Program-made: the position numbers and the translations under genes
Origin: Spodoptera frugiperda
Taxonomy: Eukaryota > Arthropoda > Insecta > Lepidoptera > Noctuidae
Reading direction: 5' to 3'
Assembly (NCBI RefSeq): GCF_023101765.2
Contig: NC_064228.1
Location: forward strand, 548,501-612,500
Length of the DNA: 64,000 nt
In this document: positions 1 to 9,700 of the stretch, in pieces
How positions within the stretch are numbered: position 1 is the first letter of the stretch
Layout: each line of letters begins with the position of its first letter
Notes under the pieces: generated by a model
Databases searched by the model: none
Told to the model about the DNA's origin: nothing
What the model saw: the letters and a program-made list of their open reading frames with translations, nothing else

Positions 1-189
1 TATTAAATATTGGCAGATAGGTACATACCGAAGATATTTCGGACAGAATGCTTCAATACGTTGTCAGATTACATTCTTATTGAACGAAAATGTTTTTGTA
101 GTACCAAGGGAATTATTTATAGATGAAAATAATAAATGTTTAGTATTAATAAAATTGTGGACATCGATTGTCCTGGTGGACAGACGACC

Positions 190-330
190 TGATCAAGGTC
201 GTATGGAGCCACTGGATGCAGGTCACTTCCAACTAGTATATCTAGAAGTCATTGGGGAGGCCTATGTTTAGAAGCGGACGTCTTATGACTAATAATATGA
301 TGACGATGATGATTATAAATAAAATTAAGT
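190..330 (+). mobile_element. LINE 3' end (RTE-like RT C-terminus), decayed
   Basis: Broken reading frames spell a C-terminus like WTDDL.KV...WMQV...KSLGEAYV, followed by a (gatgat)n-like tail at 295-316. This is the end of an RTE-type reverse transcriptase, frameshifted and non-functional. Other ends of the same family are at 8790, 20580 and 44690. Confidence 0.6.
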
Positions 331-399
331 TGTTTATATGGTTTGTAAGATTCGTAGGCGTTTCTAAGTCTCTGCCTACCCCCATGAGAGGCAGCCGTG

Positions 400-550
400 A
401 GGTTATGTATTAGAACTGCGGACAACGTAATGGGTTACCGGGGTTTCGGCTCAAAGCAGGAAAAGAAATAGGGTGGTTTATTGTCAGTAAGACTCTGACA
501 CTCTCTCGTCTCACTCAAGGCGGGAGAAGTAATTTGATGATTTTGCTCCA
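400..550 (+). mobile_element. Family D retroposon fragment
   Basis: Diverged 3' half: ctgcggacaacg..., ggctcaaagcaggaa, gtcagtaagactctgac, aaggcgggagaagt. The family is defined at 46501-46857. Confidence 0.6.
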
Positions 551-704
551 CAACAAAAAAATGTATGGTACAAACAACACCATCGACCAATAGCAAAAAG
601 TTATTAATACCACCAAATCCTCATCATGATTTGGTCAAATCTGTTTACACAAGCTATAAAAATATTCTCAAAGTATAGGAATGTAATTGAGGTTTCTTTT
701 ACAG

Positions 705-785
705 ACCCGGCGAGCATAAAGTCTGTGAATCTACATGAAGTGGTCAGCCCCAATCAGGATGCCATGCTGACCTGCACTGCTAATG
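705..785 (+). CDS. ed: ed-like exon 1 in window: first half of an Ig domain
   Basis: Acceptor ..tttctttacag before 705 and donor gtaagt at 786; phase 1 on both sides, 81 nt. It encodes the A and B strands of an Ig domain, including the B-strand cysteine in AMLTCTANG. The D completing DPASIKS needs the last base of an upstream exon that is outside the window. Confidence 0.8.
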
Positions 786-3700
786 GTAAGTATTGTTTTG
801 TAAACTCAATCACAATATATGAAGTTTTTCTTTAAATAATATGCATACTTCTGTCTACCCCTTTTGAGAATAATACAACGATGTCACTATGTCTATAACA
901 AAAATTAATGGTTATACATATTTTTAATTGTGATTTTAAAATTGTTTAGAACAACCGACTGATTAAAAAATCCTATTACTAAGTAAACAATCCTTCGACT
1001 CACAGGACTAAACTCGACCAAAGCGCCATCTACGGAACGCAAAAATCACACTCCTAACCATTTTTCTCCTTCCAGGTAACCCTTTAACAGCAGACAACAT
1101 ACGTTGGGAACGCAAAGGTTACAATATTAACCCTAACCAGGTTACTTTTGAACCTCGAAACCTTACAAGCACTTTGGTGGTGAAACAAGCCACCAGGGAG
1201 GATGTGGGTAACTTCCAATGTGTGGTGGATAATGGAATAGGGGGAGAAACGAGACAGGATGTTATGCTAGTGGTGAAGTTTAAACCAGAACTGGATAGCT
1301 CGCCTAGCTTGATGAAATCTGCTTCTAATGTTGGTCAAGTTGGGAGATTGACGTGCAAGTAAGTGATATATATTTGTAGATAAATATTTTTCCTATGTCT
1401 GAGCTTTGTTTTATAATATAAGCCGGTAAACAAGCATTTCACCTGATGGTAAGCAGTCGCCATCGCCCATGGACACTTGAAAACACCAGAAGCGTTACAA
1501 GTGCGTTGCCGGCCTTTTGATGGTTAGGAATTTAAGGGTTGTTGGGGAAACGGGGATTAGGAAGATTGGAAAGGGGGTTAATGGGGCATCCGGTAACCTC
1601 TCTTATACATCGAAACACAACGCAAGCGTTGTTCCACGTTGTTGATAGAAACGTTTCTCCCAAGGTTACTTTTAAAGATTACCAACTTAAATTAAAAACT
1701 GCTATTACACCATTCTCATTTACCAAAACGATCTACATTCACACTATCTCTCTCAGATGCCGAGCGGCTCCCGCGCCAAATTTCACGTGGTCCAAGAATG
1801 GTGCCAAGCTACCAGTCAACACTTCGACCAAGTATTTTGCGGAGTTCCACAAACTGGATCCAGTGACGTATACCTCTGTGCTCCTCATCAATGACGTCAG
1901 CTCCTCAGACTATGGGTCCTATGAATGCGGAGCGAGGAATGACTTGGGATTCTCCACCACATCTGTGAAGCTGGATATCACTAGTGCCCCAGGTAAGATA
2001 GTTATTAAAATGTTGCTTGCTAATCATGTTTCTACAACAACATAACATACTACTTTCTTCTTTGTCTCATACAAGACATCATATAAGACGTCACTTGAAA
2101 GATACTTAATACATTAGAGGCCATGTCGGACAACGCTGAACGACGCTAGTGGAAGAATAAATAGCCTTTAACAGTTATTTTTAAAGTTAAAGTTCTCGTT
2201 AAAGTGACCACTTTTGATCATTTTGATAATGAATAATGTGAAGAGGCGGGCTAAAGACCAAACTCAGTCCCGTACTACTATTGAAGAGTTCTATGTTCGG
2301 CAATAGATAACAAGAGACTAATAATGAATTTATGTAGTCTATAACATATCTCATTTGTTTCAGATCAAGTAATATCATTGATTGTGACGAATGTGACCCA
2401 CAACACCGTGACGCTGCAGTGGGTGCCTGGGTTTGATGGCGGGCTGCCGTCCTGGTTCAGAGTGCGATACAGGTAAGTACTATAAAATAACTATACGGTA
2501 ATGTTCTAGTACTTTAGTAAGGCATACTATCAAGTTGATCAGAGAGAAAACCTTGATCGGATATTCCAAGCATGAATGTAATAGCTATACTTAGTGTATA
2601 TTATTAAGGATTTTTTACATTTCCACGTAAGAAAAATATTTATTCTTTCTACAATTCCAAGCAAAAGCATCTTCTTAGGAGTAGAAATATTTAAAATTAA
2701 TAATTTTAATAAAATACATATTTTTTAAGATGAGTTAAATGTAAAGAAATTTCTTTATAAATACAGCATATTTTAAATTAATTCTTATTTTCAGGAGAGT
2801 CTTTGAAGAATCTTATAAATATGAAGACGTGGTACCTAGAAATGCAACCACATTCACCATCGGAGGTCTTGACCGCAATACTGATTACGTTTTCTCCGTA
2901 ATGGCAATTAACAAAATTGGACAAAGCAAATACCGACCAGACGATACTAAAGTCACTACACTGAGTAAGTTTATATTATTTAATTAGTTTTCAGTATAAG
3001 AAGAATATTTCAGTCTAAGATCAAAGATAAAATTACATTTTGATTTTAGTAACGAACATAGCTAAAGGCCTTTGATGTTAGCTATGCGTTACGCATTCCA
3101 ATTTGTCTTTTAAATTATTGTAAGATTCTCGTCTTGTATCAAATTCTAAATTATTGTTGATGTAAATTCAAGTTGTTACTTGACTTTATTAAAGGGTTCG
3201 ATACCTTTAATTATCAAAGAGATAGAATTGTTAGTCTATTTGACCAAGACAACAAGGGGTACCTAAAGGTATCATTTTAGGTCCTATTTTATTCGAACCT
3301 AAATTAATAATTGTGAAATATTTCCACGCTGCTCAGACATGATCCCATCATCAATACAGTCTTCTTCGGAAGAATATAATTACAATGTACCAGGAGTATT
3401 CATCATCACTGGTACAATTGTTGGAACAGCATTAATATTGCTCAATGTATTGCTGATCGGATTCTGTCTTCATAAAAGGACCAATAAGAGGATCCGAGGT
3501 TTGGATTTAATTTTAAAACCTTTGTAAATGTTAGCTTTTAATATTTTCTTCTATGTATTTCTTTTATGTTTGGTTGTGTGTCAGTAGATATCCATTTGTA
3601 GTTTCATTCATTAATTATTCTATACATTTTAAAAACGTTCATTACATTTGATATTTCATCGTTCATTAATTTCATACACTCGACCATAAAAAATATAACA

Positions 3701-6700
3701 GCTCTCGTTTTAAAATTTACTAAAAGCAATTCCTATTTCACTGTAAAATGTTTTAAACAAAAAATTGTGAAGCGAGATACTTCAATAGTAACATTAAAAG
3801 CATATCTACTGAGATGAAAGCTTCAAGCTTTCAGTGACAAAGAACGACCGTGAAAATTACATTACAGTCAAGGGCGAGACGTGAAAAGTTCACTCAAGTA
3901 TTAAGTCGCGCATGAATTTCGTTACCGAGTATTTTCAGTTACAATTGATGGTAGTTACACAATAAATGATGGAGACAAAATAAACACACTTACAAAGTTA
4001 CTTTCTACACGAAATATTACTAGGAAAAAATGTGACTTTCTTGTTTCAACGCTTCAAATAAAGGACGATGACATTGCGACTTAAAATAGTGAAAGAAATT
4101 AATAGGACAAACAAAACAAAGAGAGCTGAACGAATACAGAAACTAATTTTGTTGTCCTCAAGGTTATTTTCTTTTTCTATCACTTTGACTGAATATTAGT
4201 GTTACATTGTTCTCACATAGTTGAAGCAATCGAAACAATGTAACCAAGAATTTTATTGTGAATCTGATTGAAAAAGAGTAACCTATGAAGTTTCTTGCTC
4301 GTTCTTCTCCATAGGAATCTACACTTTGGAACGAGCAAATAGTGCAACTAGAGGACTGACCGACAGACAGACGTTATTAATATTATTATATTTGCTTTGA
4401 CGTTCAAAAGTGCCTTCCTGGTCTATTTGAAAATAAATAATTTTGACTTGACTACAAATGGTAGTACTTGAAAGCAAATATTTATCTCTGACACTAGACC
4501 GATCTTATTCATCTAGGCATTCATCTGTTTTTTTCTTTTGCTAATTTTTTTTTCGTTTTTTTTTTTTAAAGCTTCTTCAGAGTTAGGCGAGTTGAATGTT
4601 GTGTCTACAGAGTTTGTCGAAACGGCTGACGTGTCGAAGTCTGTAGTCATATACGTGTCTATTACTGGAGTCATACTAGTCATGATAAACGCTGCCTTAG
4701 TTGCTTGTTTTGTATTGAAAAGACGATCTAGACGTCTTAAAGGTGAGTTTTCTTTTTGTTTTATTTTTGCTTCTTTTTGTTTTTGTTAGTGTTTGATGTT
4801 GTCTGTTTTTAGATATAGTGTTAGTTTCGTAACTTAGTCAGTAATTAATTAAAATCACCGGTGTATTCATTCTGATTATAGTTGAACTTCAGACTAACTA
4901 CCACACTCAGAAACATTTAATGGTTACTTAAACTATTCCTTAGTAACGATTTTGTTCCGGAAACAATTGCTGGGTTAAGTAATCATTAAATGTCTCTGAG
5001 TGTGGTAGTAAATGTATCTAATGCAATAGTCTCCGTATAAGTCTGTGTTTAACATCAAGAAGATTTCTACGTCAAGTAAAATCCCACGGTATAATTATGG
5101 TACACGAGTATGATAATCTCTAAAACATAACTGACGAAAATAGCAACATTCTAATCTTCCTAATCTTACTTATAAAGACTTAATACGTCTGAGGAAACAT
5201 TTTATAAAATCCATTTTTATCGTGTTAAAGAATTTTAGGCATACATGTTCGTAGCAATAGACATACTTAGGTTCATTAAAAGTACAAGCTTCTGTCTTAC
5301 TGTCGCTCGTCGTGTGTCGCAAGTGCGACGGCTGGGCAAGGGTTCGATTCCCGGGTTGGGCAAAGTAATACTGGGCATTTTTCAAAAAATCTTAGCCAGG
5401 AATGGTGCCCAATATATGGCAATAGGTTCACCCCCTATTACATGGGACTTATAACATAAATGTTGAAAAGTGGGTGTACATTGTATAGAGGCATTGTGTG
5501 CCTCTTCCTACCCCTTCGGGGATAAAAAGCATGGTGTTACTTCTGTCTCACAATTCCCAGATGAGCAAAAACTCCTATAAATCCGTAGGTACATAATAAC
5601 ATGACATTTTGAACAAAATCCCGCTTATTTTAGTTAATTAGTTCGACCTTGTTAGAACATAACCCTTGTTCCAAATTAATGACTGCGAAAGTAACTTGAA
5701 TTCTTCAAAATATTCCACTCTTAGGAGTGATTATATTTAAGAGTGGGAGTTTGTTTAATTACATTAAACATCGGTATATGAGGTATACTGAGAGTATTGT
5801 TATTATTTAATCTTTGTATATAATATTACCTTATACATTAATTATTATGTTATCAGCTTACTCGCGTAACTGTTTGACGAGGAACCCGACTAATTTCAAG
5901 CGACACACGACGCGGCGATTGTCGAAGAGCATTCTAATATTTCTAATGTCGTGGAATACTGCTTGTGTATATGAGCCTTTGCTATGCTATCCAGCTATGC
6001 TAGCATAGCTTGAAAGTAGTCGAGTTCCTAATCAAACAGTTACGTGAGTAAGCCGATAACATAATAATTAATTTAGTATGTCTCACGAAAGTTACAATAA
6101 AATTATCACATGTTAGGTACACGATACATTAATCTTTCTCTTTAAAAATTGTATTTAGAATAATAGAATTTTGTCTTATAACACTTTACATACAACAGTA
6201 TAATATATAAGATAAAATAACATCCAACCGCTCTACAAAACATACAACACTGAATAATACAAATGCTACTCCAATTCGAAGCCTCAACGCTACTCATTGT
6301 CTTTAATTACCCATTTAATCGAAACGTATTTTTCTTCCATTACCACAGATGAAGTAATGAAATTACATTTACGAAACATTGATTACAATTTAACGCTGCT
6401 AATTAGAGTTACATAGCGATATGTTATCTTTTACATATATGTATATTACCTTTATAATATGGTATATTTACAATATTTGCTCCCACTCCTAAACTTTGTT
6501 TCGATTTGTCTAAGTATTGTTATCTTATATGACAAAAAATACGTGTCTAATATATTTTAATTAAATTTAAATGTATAGGTAGGTAACATTAATTAGTACA
6601 ATTGATATAATTAGTAATTACATATTTAAGGCAATAATTATTAATACAGAAATTATTTGATAATTAATTATTTAATATAACCTCTATTATTTTGGGCAAT

Positions 6701-9700
6701 AATTATTGATACAAAAATTATTTGGTAATTAATTATTTAATATAACCTCTATTATTTTGGGCAATAATTATTGATACAAAAATTATTTGGTAATTAATTA
6801 TTTAATATAACCTCTATTATTCCTAACAGAACAAGCGGGGCAAGCGTCTAAATCAGCCACAATAGAGATGTATGCTCCGTCATCATACAATGACACGATG
6901 ACGGGAGAGACGCTGAGCTCCGTCTCCGAGAAGTCGGAGACATACTCGCAGGATGAGGGGACTGATGATAGGCAGCCTCCGCCGATACCTGAGGTTCCAT
7001 CCATGCCTACTAGGCATATGTTGAGTCAGGTAAGAATATCTTCTATTGCTTTAATTTTCTGAATTTTTTATTTATTTAATCTATTGTTTTTATTTACCAA
7101 TGGACAGCTAAATAAAGCAATAATATATTCAATAGATTTGTTGTTCAAAACTTGCAATGTTGTCAATTTTTGTATGACCTCTCAGTAATTGAAGTACAGA
7201 ATTACTTGTAAAATTAAAAATGGTCTTTCAAAACTTAGTTATAATTATCGTCGCAAGTACGACTGCCAGCCAAGGAGGATTCGAAAAACAACATTTTCTT
7301 CATGGCTTAGCTAGGCAAGCCAGCAGATAAACCATCAGATGTTAAGCAATCTGCGCCGTTCTAACCAATACTTTTCTCTTTAGACAACGGACGCCTTCCT
7401 AATGGATGACCAGGGCCTGGTGATTCCACCACCACTGGACTATCCTCCTCCTAACTATGCGGTGTACGATGGAGACCACGCCAGGACGCTGCCGCACCCT
7501 CACAGACACAAGGACATTACTGGACATAGCACGCTGGGTAGAAGTACAGGTAAGAAATGGAGAATATTTTACAAATTATAGTCTTTATTCCTTAGCATTA
7601 CTTTTGAGATATCTAACCGCCGTTCTCAGAGTCATTTAATGGTTACTTAAACCCGTCCTTAGCAATTGTTTTTGATACAAAATCGTAACTAAGAAATAGT
7701 TTTAAGTAATCATTGAATGTTTCTGAGTGCGGTAGTTATACTTTTATCTATCACTGACTGCACCCTTGCTTCATGGACTGCATTGATGGATACTTACCTA
7801 TATCTATGCATTGGGATTTTTGATTTTTAATTTAATTCCTTCATAATCGTCCGTCGTGGACACTGGGCACTGGACCTTAAGAATCACCTAAAGGCCAGAA
7901 TGAGGCTGATGCCTTAAAAATTTTCAAAATTTTGGCTCATTTTACTAACACCTATTTATCTTGTTGAATCAACCAACCTAATATTACTTTAGAATACATC
8001 AATTCTCTACTATTTATTATATTCCTTATAAAATATACTACTTCTCTAACATAATCTGTGTATTGGCACCAGGCAAACAGAACTACGTGCCGGCTCCGAG
8101 CCCGATGCCGCCGCTGGACGGCTCCTACTACAACATGGCGTCCGACCGGTACCTGTCCTACCCGCCGCTCATCGGGGAGTATTTGCAGCAGGTAAAATTA
8201 TTTTGAATGATCATTTATTCATTTGGGAGAAGAGTATCTATAAATAAAAGATTTAATTTTTAATAAAAAATGTGTGTCAAATCCAACAAATGATCTGTTC
8301 GTGGATGGATGGAAGGATATTTTGTCAGAGTACCTGAAGTACTGCGAGGCGAACTTAATGAATGCTGTTAATTCCTGTTTAATTATGTTTTAGTTATGTG
8401 TGTAAGTTGGTTGTCTACCGTTGTAACTTATGAATTAAATAAATAAATATAAAATTCTGGCATATGTTTATGATGTGCTAGGATATCAATGTGGCGAAAC
8501 ATTGACAAGTGACAAGTTACAGATATGTCGCCACATCAACATTGTTTTTAGTAATAAAAATCAATTTCGTTCAGATATTATGTCATGAGGTGGCCCTTTG
8601 CTATAAGATGCACGAGACAAAATCTTAACTCCATGCAGTCACAAAGACTTCTTGAATTCGAAAAACACGATAATAGTTATTCAAATCTGAAAATTGACAT
8701 CGAGGCCCCTAGATCAGCAATCTCACTTATGATGAACTCAAAGCAATGAGAATACAACCCTAAATTATTATTTTTTGTACCTATCTAATGATGACTATGG
8801 GGGAGGACTTTGTTCAGCAGTGGACGTCTCTCGGTTGATGATGATGATGATGTATCTAATGACCCATTCATTCTGTTGGTCGTAAGAAAATATCTGTATT
8901 AATATAATACCCACTTACACCTTAACTAACATAACCTTTTCCCCAACAGCAACAGGGTCGAACTCCCACCCCCCCGCAGCAGTACGGAGGCCAGCCACTC
9001 CCGAAGCCCCACCTCATGAACGGCGGCCTGCCCTCCAGCTCACCGTCACACATGGCCAGCCCACCACCACACAGCTACGCTCTCGACGGTAAGTGGTAGT
9101 GCCACTCTCTACTTACTGCATGTTTACACATTATACATACGCTGTAGTATTGGTTGTTGCTTTTAATGGGAGGTGGTGGTAGAAATTAAGGATACTAGAA
9201 ATAAAATTTAGTAAAAACCTGGAAACAATCATTAAAATAATAGACTGGATGTATGATTAGGGTGTCTAAAAAGGCTTAAAGGTTAGTATGATAGTTAGAC
9301 ATTAGGCCACACAGATGGGGCCCAGTAGGGATGATGCTCGATTCGGAGCTACGGACTGTCTAACCGGTTTACCGAAGCTCCGGCTCTAAGAGCAGTAGTA
9401 GCAACGGGGTGGTTTTTAGTCAGTAAAAGTTCGGAAGAAGCCATTGGATGGTTTCCCCCCTTAAAAAATATAGTAAAATTTTAAAATAAATTATGCAATG
9501 TAATAATTTTCACTGGATACGAAGAGGCCATAGAAAGTTTTCCACTTATTCAACATAATTGCGCAGTTAGTGGACAATTTTTGCAGCATCAAATAAATCA
9601 GGCTCGATACCTGCACCCATTAATTTGAGTGATCCACTAACTATTGTTTTAGGTTTGCATGTGAAGTAAATGTATCTACAAAAAAACTTTCAGGGAAATT

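Noticed and set aside
1539..2045. 168-codon ORF covering exon 3
   Set aside because: Its first 70 codons read through a family C repeat and intron; only 1757-1992 is exonic, flanked by good splice sites.
3339..3527. ATG at 3339 as a true translation start
   Set aside because: It is an internal Met of alternative exon 6a; the frame enters from exon 5 through a phase-1 acceptor.
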